This document shows positions 42,072 to 51,259 of a stretch of DNA of 64,000 bases, one piece after another. The stretch's first letter is position 1; each line of letters starts with the position of its first letter. Source of the stretch: CP2-2F sp034432555 (lineage in GTDB: Bacteria > Chloroflexota > Anaerolineae > Aggregatilineales > UBA2796); contig DAOUBW010000048.1 in the NCBI GenBank assembly GCA_034432555.1, positions 186,001 to 250,000 of the forward strand. Direction: 5' to 3'. A model generated the notes under the pieces. It did not search any database. It was not told the DNA's origin and saw nothing but the letters and a program-made list of their open reading frames with translations. The position numbers and the translations under genes are program-made.

Positions 42072-42920
42072 ATGAACATGGGCAGTACAATCAGCGTGTT
42101 GGTAGCGACCCAGATCAGCTCTATGGTGCGCTACCGCGAATATCTTGCCAAAGAAGCCAGCCTCAAAGTGACCTATGCCACTGCCTTAGAGAACGCCCGC
42201 GAAATCTTGCGCGATGCCAGCAAGCATTTTGACGTCTTCGTGCTGGATAACGCACTGGGCGATACCTACGACCTAATCCGCGCTGTGCGCCTAGAAAAGC
42301 CGCGTTTGCTGATCCTAACCGTAGATGAGGAAGCTGATTTCGGTATGCCCGGACGGGCTGATGATGTTTCAACCGATCCGTTCAAAGACAATGAGCTGAT
42401 CCGCAAGATCAAGCGGCTTGCCGAAGAACGCCGCCTAGAGACGGTGCGTGCCGATGCGCTGCCACCGATCCGCACCTTTGCGAAGGCAATTGCCAAGGCA
42501 ACCAAAGGCTTGGGCAAGCAGCAGGCTGCTGTCAGCGCCGTGATGGACTTGGGCTACGATCATGTGGCGTTCTACACCATCGAGGCAGGCAGTACATCAC
42601 TGGTGCTTTCCGCCCAGATGGGCAACAACGCCGTGATGAGCGCCCTGCCACAGCGCACCGACTATAACGGCTTGCTTGGATTGGTGGCGCAAAGCGGCAA
42701 AAGCCAGATTGCCGCACCCGGCGATGAGCGCTCGCACTTCCTGCTGGAAAAAGGGCGCTTTGGCGCGGCAGTTGCCGTTGCCGTTGGGCAGACCATGCGT
42801 TTTGGCGTCGTGATCGCCTTCCGTGAGCCGCCCGGCAGCATCAGCCAAGAGCATGTCATCATGCTGGAGTTGGTCTGCGCGCAGCTTGCCTCTGCTTTGG
42901 CAAAGGAACAGCGCGAATAG
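42072..42920 (+). CDS. Receiver-like + GAF domain protein
   Basis: 282 aa. Residues about 8-115 have the receiver fold, with VFVLDNALGD carrying the Asp that is phosphorylated in true receivers. The C-terminal Lys is present in DPFKDNELIRKI. Residues about 125-280 form a GAF domain (QQAAVSAVMDLGYDHVAFYT...SISQEHVIMLELVCAQLASAL). There is no DNA-binding or enzymatic output domain, so it may be a signalling adaptor. It is followed 5 bp later by a CydC-type gene. Confidence 0.7.
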   Translation: MNMGSTISVLVATQISSMVRYREYLAKEASLKVTYATALENAREILRDASKHFDVFVLDNALGDTYDLIRAVRLEKPRLLILTVDEEADFGMPGRADDVSTDPFKDNELIRKIKRLAEERRLETVRADALPPIRTFAKAIAKATKGLGKQQAAVSAVMDLGYDHVAFYTIEAGSTSLVLSAQMGNNAVMSALPQRTDYNGLLGLVAQSGKSQIAAPGDERSHFLLEKGRFGAAVAVAVGQTMRFGVVIAFREPPGSISQEHVIMLELVCAQLASALAKEQRE

Positions 42921-42925
42921 CCGCC

Positions 42926-44641
42926 ATGCCAACGCTGCATCGTTTACTCAGCCTGATTACGCCCTACCGCCGCTGGATCAGCCTTTCGGTGCTGCTCGGC
43001 TTCCTGACGGTTGCCAGCAGCGTTGGCTTATTGGCAGCCTCTGCGTGGATCATCTCGCGTGCCGCAGAGCGTCCGAGTATTGCTGCCCTTTCGGTGGCAG
43101 TCGTTGGTGTGCGCTTTTTCGGCATCACACGCGGTGTTTTCCGCTACCTAGAGCGCTTGGTCTCCCATGAGACAACCTTTCACATTCTGGCAGGCTTGCG
43201 CGTTTGGTTCTATGGCAAGATTGCGCCCTTAGCGCCTGCACGCCTGATGCAGTTCCGCAGTGGTGATCTGCTCAGCCGCGCCATTGGTAACATCGAGACG
43301 CTGCAAGAGTTCTATGTGCGCGCTGTTGCGCCGCCTCTAGTGGCACTGCTCATCGCGTTGCTCATGGCAGTCTTCTTTGGTGCCTTTGACCTCATCCTCG
43401 CCGTGACCGTGATCAGCTTTATGCTGGCAGCTTCTGTGGGTGTGGCATGGCTGGCGCGGCGGCTTACACGGCAGAGCGGCGCGGCAGCCATCGCAGCGCG
43501 CAGCGCGCTCAACGCAAATGTGGTGGATATGGCGCAGGGCATGGCGGATGTAGTTGCCTTTAATGGCGAAGTGCGCCAAGCTGCCAAGATTCAGGCTGAC
43601 TCGGACGCCCTGAGCGCTGCACACCATCAGCTTGAGCGCGTTAGCGCCCTGCAAACGGCGCTGATCAGCTTGCTCATCAACCTGTGCGCGCTCGTCGTCC
43701 TAATTTTGGCTGCGCCGCGCATGGAAGGCATCCTGCTGGCAACGCTTGTGCTGGCAGCCATCGCCAGTTTTGAGGCAATTGCGCCGCTGCCGATTGCCGC
43801 CGCGCAGCTTGGCACGCACCTCAATGCCGCGCGGGCGCTCTATGCGGTGGTAGATGCCGATCCGATAGTCAGCGATCCGCCACAGCCACAGCCCATGCCA
43901 AACGATTGCACGCTGGACGTTGAAGGGCTGCGTTTTCGCTATGCCGAAGGTGAACCTTACGCGCTGGACGGCATCACTTTCAGCCTGCCGCAAGGGCGCG
44001 CCTTTGCCATTGTTGGCAGCAGCGGTGGCGGGAAAACGACGTTGGTTAACTTGCTGCTGCGCTTCTGGGATTATCAGGAAGGGCAGATCAGGCTGGGCGG
44101 TGTGGATATTCGCCAACTGGCGGCGGCAGATGTGCGGCAGCGCATTGGCGTGGTGACGCAGCAAACCTACCTTTTCAACACCAGCCTCCGTGAGAACTTG
44201 CTGATCGCCAAGCGTGACGCGACAGAGGCACAGATTGTCGCCGCGGCGCAGCGCGCCCAACTCCACGATTTCATCGTGCGCCTGCCGCAAGGCTACGAGA
44301 CGCGAGTCGGTGAGTTTGGCGTGAACCTGAGCGGCGGTGAGCGCCAGCGGCTTGCCATTGCGCGTGCCTTGCTCAAAGATGCGCCGCTGCTGGTGCTGGA
44401 TGAGCCAACCGCCAACCTAGACGCGCAAACGGAACACAGCGTGCTGGAGGCAATCCGTGCGCTGATGGCAGGGCGCACGACGCTCATGATCACGCACCGT
44501 TTGGTTGGTTTGGATCAGGTTGACCAGATTTTGGTGCTGCAAGGCGGTAAAATCATAGAGCGTGGCACACAGGCGGAACTTTTGGCGGAACGCGGCGTTT
44601 ATCAGCACCTCTACAGCGCACAGCGCGAATGGATCGGTTAG
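42926..44641 (+). CDS. cydC: CydC-type ABC exporter subunit (thiol/heme exporter half)
   Basis: 571-aa half-transporter with an N-terminal transmembrane domain (six helices, about 15-300) and a C-terminal ATPase. VRFFGITRGVFRYLERLVSH is the CydC signature region in helices 2-3. Walker A is IVGSSGGGKTTLVNL, the ABC signature is LSGGERQRLAIARAL, and Walker B is LLVLDEPTANLD. CydC normally pairs with CydD to export cysteine/glutathione or move heme for cytochrome bd assembly. No CydD is nearby. The stop overlaps the stop of the convergent ferredoxin gene by 4 bp. Confidence 0.88.
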   Translation: MPTLHRLLSLITPYRRWISLSVLLGFLTVASSVGLLAASAWIISRAAERPSIAALSVAVVGVRFFGITRGVFRYLERLVSHETTFHILAGLRVWFYGKIAPLAPARLMQFRSGDLLSRAIGNIETLQEFYVRAVAPPLVALLIALLMAVFFGAFDLILAVTVISFMLAASVGVAWLARRLTRQSGAAAIAARSALNANVVDMAQGMADVVAFNGEVRQAAKIQADSDALSAAHHQLERVSALQTALISLLINLCALVVLILAAPRMEGILLATLVLAAIASFEAIAPLPIAAAQLGTHLNAARALYAVVDADPIVSDPPQPQPMPNDCTLDVEGLRFRYAEGEPYALDGITFSLPQGRAFAIVGSSGGGKTTLVNLLLRFWDYQEGQIRLGGVDIRQLAAADVRQRIGVVTQQTYLFNTSLRENLLIAKRDATEAQIVAAAQRAQLHDFIVRLPQGYETRVGEFGVNLSGGERQRLAIARALLKDAPLLVLDEPTANLDAQTEHSVLEAIRALMAGRTTLMITHRLVGLDQVDQILVLQGGKIIERGTQAELLAERGVYQHLYSAQREWIG

Positions 44642-45003
44642 GTTTCTGCCCGCGGCGGAAAGGCGGCGTGCGGATTATCGGCAAGTTGGTGAAAGATGTA
44701 TTCTTGCACAGGCTTGCCGCCGCGCAGATGTTCCTCCACAATGCGGGCTAATTTTTCTTCGTTCAGGTCGTAATACCACACGCCTTCGGGATAAACCACA
44801 GCGATCACGCCGCCGCTGCATACGCCTAAGCAGGGCGTTTTGCCGCGTTTGACGCGCAGCGCGCTGTGATAATCGGTCAGGTCGCCGAGCAGGTCTTTGA
44901 GTTTGTCGTAGAGTTTTTTGCCACGTGCCTTGTGATCGCACGAGTCGCCGGTGCAGATAAAGATATGGCGCGCATAGGGTGACATTTCAGGGGATCGGGT
45001 CAT
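44638..45003 (-). CDS. Thioredoxin-like 2Fe-2S ferredoxin
   Basis: About 121 aa. Four Cys (CTGDSCD, then CLGVC) match the thioredoxin-like [2Fe-2S] ferredoxin family. HIFICTGDSCDHKARGKKLY is the family's N-terminal block, and GVWYYDLNEEKLARIVEEHL ends it. It is probably an electron carrier or a partner of an unknown dehydrogenase. The start is taken at ATG 45003, since the longer frame has an unrelated N-terminus. Convergent with cydC. Confidence 0.85.
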   Translation of the reverse strand: MTRSPEMSPYARHIFICTGDSCDHKARGKKLYDKLKDLLGDLTDYHSALRVKRGKTPCLGVCSGGVIAVVYPEGVWYYDLNEEKLARIVEEHLRGGKPVQEYIFHQLADNPHAAFPPRAET

Positions 45004-45101
45004 GGTTGGTGTGCAAACCGCCTTTCGGGAATGACCTAAGGTTGTACGAATTGGAGAAGCATACCATGTTTTATCGGACGAAGCATTACCCGAACCTTGC
45101 C

Positions 45102-46784
45102 CTAATTCCGCCAACTGATCGGGAAGGCGCCGCTTGCCAGCTCTTGGCGTGCGCCGCTGAGCGCATCCAGCACAAAATTGCGGAGGATGCCATCCGCTTG
45201 GCGCGTCTGCACGTAGAGCGCCAGCCGACTCGGACTCCACTCGGCGCGGATGACCTCACCTTCCAGTGGTTGACTCAATTGATACGGGCGTTCCGTTCCA
45301 TAGCCCACATAGAGGCTTAGGTTGTTCCCGCCTTCATAATTGCGCCCATCTGGGGACGGTCTGCCCAAGAAGGCGTAGCGCCCGTCGGGCAAGCGTGCGC
45401 CATCTTGTAGCCACAGCCCAAGTGCCGCGCCATCAAAGACGGGCGTGAAGGCGGCAGTATAGCGATCTACAATGCCAAGCTGCACGCCGCGTTCAAAGGT
45501 TGGCAGCGTGGTGGCAACCCAACCGACTCCGTTGGGCAGCCATGCTGTGCCGTTGAAGGGCAGCACGGCGAACAAGCCGTCCATGCGTTCGTTGGCAAAG
45601 CGGCTGCGCCCAGTCAGGATGCTTGCCGCGATGCCACCACCTGCCGTAACGTTGATCAGCAGCGCATCTTGATCGTCTGCCCAAGCCAAACTGCGCGCCA
45701 CACGGAAGGGAAACTCATTCGAGCCTTCTACATAGTGGTTTCGCAGCACATGGCGCGGCTCGCCGCCAAGCGCCACCACCCAAACGCCATCATCATTGGC
45801 GCGGATCGGATCAAAGCGCAGCATCTCAGCGTTGGGCGTCTCCACCACATAGGCGAGATACGCCCCATCCGACGACCAGCGCGCCGCCACAAAGCGCTGA
45901 TTGGCATGTTTACCGCCGCCAGTATACAGGGCGCCATCAATAAACAGGCGTCCGTCCTGATCAATCAGGGCGCGCCGCCCTGTCGCGCTTACATCGAAGG
46001 CGCGGGCGGTCTCGCTAGGCGGCAGCAGCAGCGTATCGCCGCCGATAATGGCAAACTCGCCCTCGCTGCGCGCAATCACAAAGGGTGTGGGCGGTGCGGC
46101 AGTGGCGGGCGGCGGCTCAAATGGCACGGGCAGCGGCGTGCCAGTGCTAAGCGGCGCGGCGGTTGGCAGAAAGGCGATGATGGTCGGCGGCGGTGTATCG
46201 GTGATAGGCAGTGTGGGCGGCGGCAAGATAAGCAGCAGTGCGGTGGGTGAGGGTGAAGCAGTTTGCGTCGGCAGCGGTGTGGCAGTCACAAGGCGGACAG
46301 TCGCTGTCAAGGTTGCCGTTGGCGCAAGGGTGGGCGTCTGCGTTGCGGAAAGGGTCAGGCTTGCCGTTGGCGTGACTGTATTGGATGGTATGGCGGTTGG
46401 TGTGGGCGTGGCGGTTTGGGTCAGCGTGGCAGTGGTGGTGAAGGTGGCTGTATAGGTTGGGCTTGGCGTGGCAGTGCGCGTCGGCTGATCGGTGGGTAGA
46501 TCGGTGGGTGTGGTACTAGGCATTAGGGTCGGCGTCAGGGTGCGCGTTGGTGTGGCGCTGGGCAGATCGGTAGGGCTGGCAGTTGACGTGTGGCTTGGGC
46601 TTGGTTGCAGGGCGATGGCGGTTGGGCTGGGCGTATGGGTGAGTGACGGACGCAGCGTCGGCGCGATGGTTGGCGTGATGGGAATGCCGGGCGTCAGGTT
46701 GCAGGCGAGTGCTGCTAGGCACAGCGCACTCAGCACGAGTCCGAGCGCGCTGCGCGTGAGCGTGTTAAGCGTCTTGCGGCTCAC
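45102..46784 (-). CDS. Thr/Pro-rich lipoprotein with beta-propeller-like C-terminal half
   Basis: About 560 aa. The N-terminus has a lipoprotein signal (SALGLVLSALCLAALAC). A Thr/Pro/Ser linker occupies about residues 30-215. The C-terminal half reads like a WD/TolB-type propeller (RRALIDQDGRLFIDGALY, AARWSSDGAYLAYVVE, SLAWADDQDALLINV, AEWSPSRLALYVQT). I take GTG at 46784 as the start: it yields the shortest n-region before the hydrophobic core and overlaps the upstream HD gene by 20 bp. An ATG at 46844 is possible. Role unknown. Confidence 0.65.
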   Translation of the reverse strand: MSRKTLNTLTRSALGLVLSALCLAALACNLTPGIPITPTIAPTLRPSLTHTPSPTAIALQPSPSHTSTASPTDLPSATPTRTLTPTLMPSTTPTDLPTDQPTRTATPSPTYTATFTTTATLTQTATPTPTAIPSNTVTPTASLTLSATQTPTLAPTATLTATVRLVTATPLPTQTASPSPTALLLILPPPTLPITDTPPPTIIAFLPTAAPLSTGTPLPVPFEPPPATAAPPTPFVIARSEGEFAIIGGDTLLLPPSETARAFDVSATGRRALIDQDGRLFIDGALYTGGGKHANQRFVAARWSSDGAYLAYVVETPNAEMLRFDPIRANDDGVWVVALGGEPRHVLRNHYVEGSNEFPFRVARSLAWADDQDALLINVTAGGGIAASILTGRSRFANERMDGLFAVLPFNGTAWLPNGVGWVATTLPTFERGVQLGIVDRYTAAFTPVFDGAALGLWLQDGARLPDGRYAFLGRPSPDGRNYEGGNNLSLYVGYGTERPYQLSQPLEGEVIRAEWSPSRLALYVQTRQADGILRNFVLDALSGARQELASGAFPISWRN

Positions 46785-47481
46785 GCTGTGGGTAAGGCTC
46801 TTCGGTGACGATCTCTGCCTCGATCTGCGCCAAAACTTGTTCATAGAAAGCCAATCGCTGTGCGCCGATGCGCTGTCCGGTCGGTGTGACAAGCGTTTGA
46901 TACCACAGCCGCGCCCGCTCTAACGGAAAGCCGCTCACCAATTCGCGGGCAGCGTCGTTCACCTGCCTGTTGCCCGCTCTGCCCAAGGTCAGCAGCGACT
47001 GCACAATGTTACTGGCGCCGATTTTATCGAGCGTCTCGGCGTCCATCAGCAAACGTGCCTCGCTGCCCGCATTGGCAATGATATAACGCATTTGCTCAGC
47101 AATCGGTATATCGTCTTCCAATTCGTAGTGGTGGCGGCGGACGGCTTCTGCCACACGCTCCACAAACTGCGGTGCATAGCCTTCTTCGGTCAGGAATTTG
47201 GTGGCAGTTTCTGCGCCCCGCAAGCCGTGATATTCATAATCCACCGTATAATGATCCACATCATGAAACAGGGCGGCAAGATCGCAAACCGCACGGGAAT
47301 CCAACGGGATCCCTTCGCCATCGGCAAGGGCACGGATGTTCTTCTGTACGTTCAGGCTGTGCTGCCAGCGGTTTTCGGCACGGAAGACGGCATTGTGCGG
47401 TGAGTCGCATTCGGCGGTGCGGCGGAGGTAGCTGCGCACGAAATCGGCGGCGCGCTGCATCTGCTGATCGGTAAGGCGCAT
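46765..47481 (-). CDS. HD-domain phosphohydrolase
   Basis: 238 aa. The metal-binding HD pattern is visible: H-B in NRWQHSLNVQKNI, HD in AALFHDVDHYT, then a further H in VRRHHYELE and a late Asp in MDAETLDKIGASN. The family hydrolyses nucleotides or other phosphates; the substrate cannot be deduced. It overlaps the following lipoprotein gene. Confidence 0.82.
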   Translation of the reverse strand: MRLTDQQMQRAADFVRSYLRRTAECDSPHNAVFRAENRWQHSLNVQKNIRALADGEGIPLDSRAVCDLAALFHDVDHYTVDYEYHGLRGAETATKFLTEEGYAPQFVERVAEAVRRHHYELEDDIPIAEQMRYIIANAGSEARLLMDAETLDKIGASNIVQSLLTLGRAGNRQVNDAARELVSGFPLERARLWYQTLVTPTGQRIGAQRLAFYEQVLAQIEAEIVTEEPYPQREPQDA

Positions 47482-47657
47482 CTCAAAAAGCCCTCAAAAG
47501 AAGTTTTGTATGTTCTAGAGATTGTAGCGTGTGGCAGCGCGCAAAGGCAAGGGATTCGTCAGAGGTATGCTCAGGGTGTTGCGGAAGTCTACGAAGGCAG
47601 CTGTTCGGTCTGCCTGCCGACTGCCTCGGCACGCAGGTCGGCGCGAGGGATGGTCGT

Positions 47658-47834
47658 TCAGGCGCAGCGGCGCGGTCCGCTAGCGAAAAGCGTACTGTCA
47701 AAGGTGATGATGGTGAGTTGGCTGCTGCTGTTTGCTTCTTGGATTGCCTCGCGGAGGGTGCAATCCTGTGCCGTGCAGCCATTGGGTGCGGCATCCGCTA
47801 AGGTGTTGACGGACAACGAGTCAGGTAACGGCGG
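47658..47834 (-). pseudogene. Fragment of a CSLREA-domain secreted protein
   Basis: A short frame on the minus strand reads DSLSVNTLADAAPNGC then CTLREAIQEANSSSQL, which is the CSLREA block of large secreted beta-helix proteins in Chloroflexota and relatives. It begins after a stop (47835-47837), lacks a signal peptide and ends after about 58 codons. A fossil of a much larger gene is likely. The rest of 47482-48049 holds no other gene apart from the promoter of the next one. Confidence 0.5.
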
Positions 47835-48003
47835 CTAAGCGCGGGGATAGAAGGTGGTGGTCAGCGGTGTGTGCCTTTCGTGAATGATAGCAGCGCAGCC
47901 TTGAGAGGTAGCAAAGGCTTCCCATGCCCAAGTCACAGCCTTCCCTTGCCAATCACGAACAAATGTACTATGATTCAAACGGCAAGTTCAACACATCTTG
48001 CGC

Positions 48004-48009
48004 TATAAT
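48004..48009 (+). promoter_or_regulatory. -10 element of the NAD kinase operon
   Basis: Perfect TATAAT 40 bp before the ATG. No recognisable -35 at 16-18 bp spacing. Confidence 0.4.
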
Positions 48010-48049
48010 CAATCGGTGTGGTTGGCTGAGCGCGCATAAAGGGAACGGC

Positions 48050-48949
48050 ATGTTTGAGCGTGTGGGAATCTTAGGGCATCCGCTGCGCCCTGCAACAGGT
48101 GAGGTATGCAGTGCTGTGGCAAGCAGCCTCACCGCACACGGCGTCGCGGCGTGGTGCAATCCTGCTTGGGATGCCGAGACCATCCATCCGCTGGTTGCCG
48201 AATCCGACCTTGTGATCGCCATCGGCGGCGATGGCAGTATGCTGCGGGCGGCGCGTGTTTGCTCGAAGCATAATGTGCCAGTCTTTGGCATTAATGCTGG
48301 CTATCTCGGCTTTCTGACTGAGGCAAGCCTTGCCGACTGGGATAACCTGCTCTCGGATTTGCTGAGTGGGCAGTATTGGATTGAAGAGCGCATGATGATC
48401 CACGCAGAGACATGGCACGCTGACGCGCTCATCGCCAGCGGCGATGCCCTCAACGACGTGGTAATCGGGCGCGGTGCAGTTGCCAAAAGCGTGCTGCTGG
48501 ATGCCTTCATTGATGGCAACTGGACGACGCAGTACAACGCCGATGGCTTGATCATCGCCACACCGACAGGCTCCACAGCCTATGCGCTGGCAGTTGGCGG
48601 TCCGATTCTGCCGCCTACGCTCAAGAATATCCTTGTCGTGCCAGTTGCGCCGCACCTAACGCTGGATCGTCCGATTGTGCTGGCGGAAGGCGCCACCATT
48701 GAGGTGATCATCGCAGAGCGCACCGCTACGGATGTCACGCTCACCCTCGACGGTGAGAGCCTATGCAGCCTTGTGCCGGGCGATTCGATTATTGTCTATG
48801 CCAGTGAGCATATTAGCCGTTTTGTGCGCTTGCGAGAGCGTAATTACTTCTACCGTTCATTGCTAGACCGCATGGAGCCGCGTCTTTCGCCGCGCCGTGA
48901 AGGTGCGCCACAACCGCGCCGACTCAACTTGGAGAAAAAGCATGACTGA
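48050..48949 (+). CDS. nadK: NAD kinase
   Basis: Phosphorylates NAD to NADP. About 299 aa. AIGGDGSMLRAARV carries the GGDG motif, GINAGYLGFLTEA follows, and NADGLIIATPTGSTAYALAVGGPI is the conserved NE/D block. Start at ATG 48050, six nt after AAAGGGAA and downstream of a TATAAT; the earlier ATG at 47924 would lie upstream of that promoter. First gene of an operon with the zinc-finger membrane protein, recN and aroB. Confidence 0.93.
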   Translation: MFERVGILGHPLRPATGEVCSAVASSLTAHGVAAWCNPAWDAETIHPLVAESDLVIAIGGDGSMLRAARVCSKHNVPVFGINAGYLGFLTEASLADWDNLLSDLLSGQYWIEERMMIHAETWHADALIASGDALNDVVIGRGAVAKSVLLDAFIDGNWTTQYNADGLIIATPTGSTAYALAVGGPILPPTLKNILVVPVAPHLTLDRPIVLAEGATIEVIIAERTATDVTLTLDGESLCSLVPGDSIIVYASEHISRFVRLRERNYFYRSLLDRMEPRLSPRREGAPQPRRLNLEKKHD

Positions 48950-49499
48950 AGCGCCAAGCTATGCGCCACCTGCCGATGAAAAAACTTTCTGCGCCGTCCA
49001 TACCGATGTGGAAACAGCGCTGCGCTGTAACCGCTGTGCGCGCTATATGTGTCCTAAATGCGCGGTGCGAACCGAAGTCGGCTACCGCTGCCGCCAATGC
49101 GTTTACCAACAGCAAGATAAGTTTTTCAAGGCAAGCCAGCAAGAGCAGATCATCTCGTTGGCAGTTGTGTTCGGCTTAAGCTTGGTGGCGGGCTTTATTG
49201 TGCCGCGCCTGTTCCTGATCGGCGTGCTGTTCCTCTCGCTGCCGGCGGGTGTTGCTATTGGTGAGCTTGCTCTACGTGCAGCAAAGCGGCAGCGCGGGCG
49301 TTATGTGCCGCAAATTGCAATCGGGTTGGTCATCTTAACGGCGCTGATCGCCAACATCGGCGTGATTGGCGATGTAATCACATTGGCACAACGTGCGCCA
49401 CGCGGCATTAATGTTGGAACTTACCTAGTGCAGGAATTGTTGCCGATTGGCTTATATGCGGCGCTCTGTTCAGCAGCAGTTTTCGGCAGGTTACGTTAA
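48942..49499 (+). CDS. B-box-type zinc-finger membrane protein
   Basis: About 185 aa. The N-terminus carries a Cys/His cluster (CAVHTDVETALRCNRC, then CPKC and CRQC), a B-box-like zinc ribbon. Three or four hydrophobic helices follow (about 65-85, 87-105, 125-145, 160-180). Related proteins are common in Chloroflexota but have no defined function. ATG at 48942 overlaps nadK by 8 bp; the upstream GGAGAAA is the ribosome-binding site. Followed 14 bp later by recN. Confidence 0.75.
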   Translation: MTEAPSYAPPADEKTFCAVHTDVETALRCNRCARYMCPKCAVRTEVGYRCRQCVYQQQDKFFKASQQEQIISLAVVFGLSLVAGFIVPRLFLIGVLFLSLPAGVAIGELALRAAKRQRGRYVPQIAIGLVILTALIANIGVIGDVITLAQRAPRGINVGTYLVQELLPIGLYAALCSAAVFGRLR

Positions 49500-49513
49500 G
49501 CGGGTGAAACCTT

Positions 49514-51259
49514 ATGCTCAGTGAAATTCGGATTACCGATTTTGCGATTATTGACCAGTTAGAGGTGCAGTTTGCGCCCGGCTTCAACGTGATCACGGGT
49601 GAGACAGGCGCCGGCAAGTCCATCATCATTGATGCGGTAGATTTAGTGTTGGGCGGGCGCGCCGACTCGGATTTTATCCGTGCCGAGCGCGAAAAAGCAG
49701 TCGTAGAGGCTGTCTTTAAGCTGCCGCCATCCCTTCAGGCGGCGGTGCGTCCGCTGCTGAACGCTGAGCATATTGAGATGCCCACTGACGAACTAACCCT
49801 GACCCGTGAACTGCGCGCCAACGGACGCAATGTTTGCCGCGTGAACGGCAGCACGGTGAATTTGCAGTTTTACCGCGAGATCGGGCAGCGTTTGGTGGAT
49901 ATTCACGGGCAAGGTGAACACCTCAGCCTGCTGCGCGCACCAGAGCATCTCTACCTGTTGGATCGCTACGCCAGCTTAGATGTCTCCCGCGCTGCGTTGG
50001 CGGATTTGGTCGATCAGCTTGGCAGCTTGCGTGCCGAGATCGATCAGCTTCAAATGGATGAGGCAGCCCGTGCGCGCCGTGTGGACATGCTGACCTATCA
50101 GCTTGAGGAAATCCGTGCCGTTGCGCCGCAGCCCGCCGAAGAGCACGCCTTGCGCGAAGAATCGGAGCGCTTGGCGAACGCCGAGCAGATCGCGGCACTA
50201 AGCGTGGAGGCAGCACGCCTGCTGGATAGTGACGACGAGACGCCCAGTGCGCTCAGCTTGCTGAACCAGATTGCCGCCGTCCTGCACAAGCTGGCGCGCT
50301 TTGATCCGCGCATGGCAGAACACACCACCAATGCCGATACTGTTGTGGCACAAGTTGAAGATATTGCCCGTGCGCTCAGCCACTACACAGAGAGCATCGA
50401 ACATAATCCAACGCGCCTTTACGATGTGGAAGAACGCCTCGATGCACTCAATCGGCTTAAGCGCAAGTATGGCGGCACTCTAGAGGCGGTGTTAGACTTT
50501 GCAGCACGCTGTGAAGCGGAACTGCAAAACATCACCAACAGCGCAGCGCGCATTGCCGAACTACGCACTGAAGAAGAGGTACTGCTGCGAAAGATCGGTG
50601 AGCGTGCCGCACAGATCAGCGCAGCGCGCAGCCAAGCCGCCGCTAAACTTGGCGAAGGCATCGTGCGGGAGCTGGCAGAACTCCGTATGGAAGGCGCCCG
50701 CTTTGAGGTCGCGTTGACTCAAACGGACGATCCTGAGGGCTGTTTTGTGGGCGAGCGGCGGTTGAAATTCGACTCGACGGGCATAGACACGGTGGAATTC
50801 ATGTTAGCTGCCAACCGTGGCGAGCCGTTGCGCCCGTTGGCAAAAGTTGCCAGCGGCGGCGAGACAGCGCGCATCATGTTGGCGCTCAAAACGGTGCTTT
50901 CACACGCCGACCACACACCAACGCTCATCTTTGACGAAATTGATCAAGGTATTGGCGGGCGCGTTGGCAGCGTGGTTGGACAGAAGCTGTGGAAGCTCTC
51001 GGACGGGCATCAGGTGCTGTGCGTGACACATTTAGCGCACATTGCCGGCTTTGGGGATCGGCATTTCCGCGTGACCAAAGGCTATAGCGGTGGGCGCACC
51101 ATCGCCATTATCAGCGAATTGAACGACCGTGCGCGTGTGGAAGAAATGGCAGAAATGCTCGGCGCAGAGACGGTGAGCGCCAAGCAAAGCGCCCACGACA
51201 TTTTGATGTTGGCGCGCAATGTGAAGGATGGCAAAAGCGTGCAGGAGAGCCTACTGTGA
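49514..51259 (+). CDS. recN: DNA repair protein RecN
   Basis: SMC-like ATPase acting in double-strand break repair. 581 aa. Walker A is ITGETGAGKSIIIDAVDL (about 31-48), with the coiled-coil arms in between. The signature is VASGGETARIMLALK and Walker B is LIFDEIDQGIGG. NGRNVCRVNG is a family block. Full length. Its stop overlaps the aroB start (GTGA). Confidence 0.96.
   Translation: MLSEIRITDFAIIDQLEVQFAPGFNVITGETGAGKSIIIDAVDLVLGGRADSDFIRAEREKAVVEAVFKLPPSLQAAVRPLLNAEHIEMPTDELTLTRELRANGRNVCRVNGSTVNLQFYREIGQRLVDIHGQGEHLSLLRAPEHLYLLDRYASLDVSRAALADLVDQLGSLRAEIDQLQMDEAARARRVDMLTYQLEEIRAVAPQPAEEHALREESERLANAEQIAALSVEAARLLDSDDETPSALSLLNQIAAVLHKLARFDPRMAEHTTNADTVVAQVEDIARALSHYTESIEHNPTRLYDVEERLDALNRLKRKYGGTLEAVLDFAARCEAELQNITNSAARIAELRTEEEVLLRKIGERAAQISAARSQAAAKLGEGIVRELAELRMEGARFEVALTQTDDPEGCFVGERRLKFDSTGIDTVEFMLAANRGEPLRPLAKVASGGETARIMLALKTVLSHADHTPTLIFDEIDQGIGGRVGSVVGQKLWKLSDGHQVLCVTHLAHIAGFGDRHFRVTKGYSGGRTIAIISELNDRARVEEMAEMLGAETVSAKQSAHDILMLARNVKDGKSVQESLL

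Noticed and set aside
46048..46455. Val/Gly-rich plus-strand frame
   Set aside because: Shadow of the Thr/Pro linker of the 45102-46784 lipoprotein.
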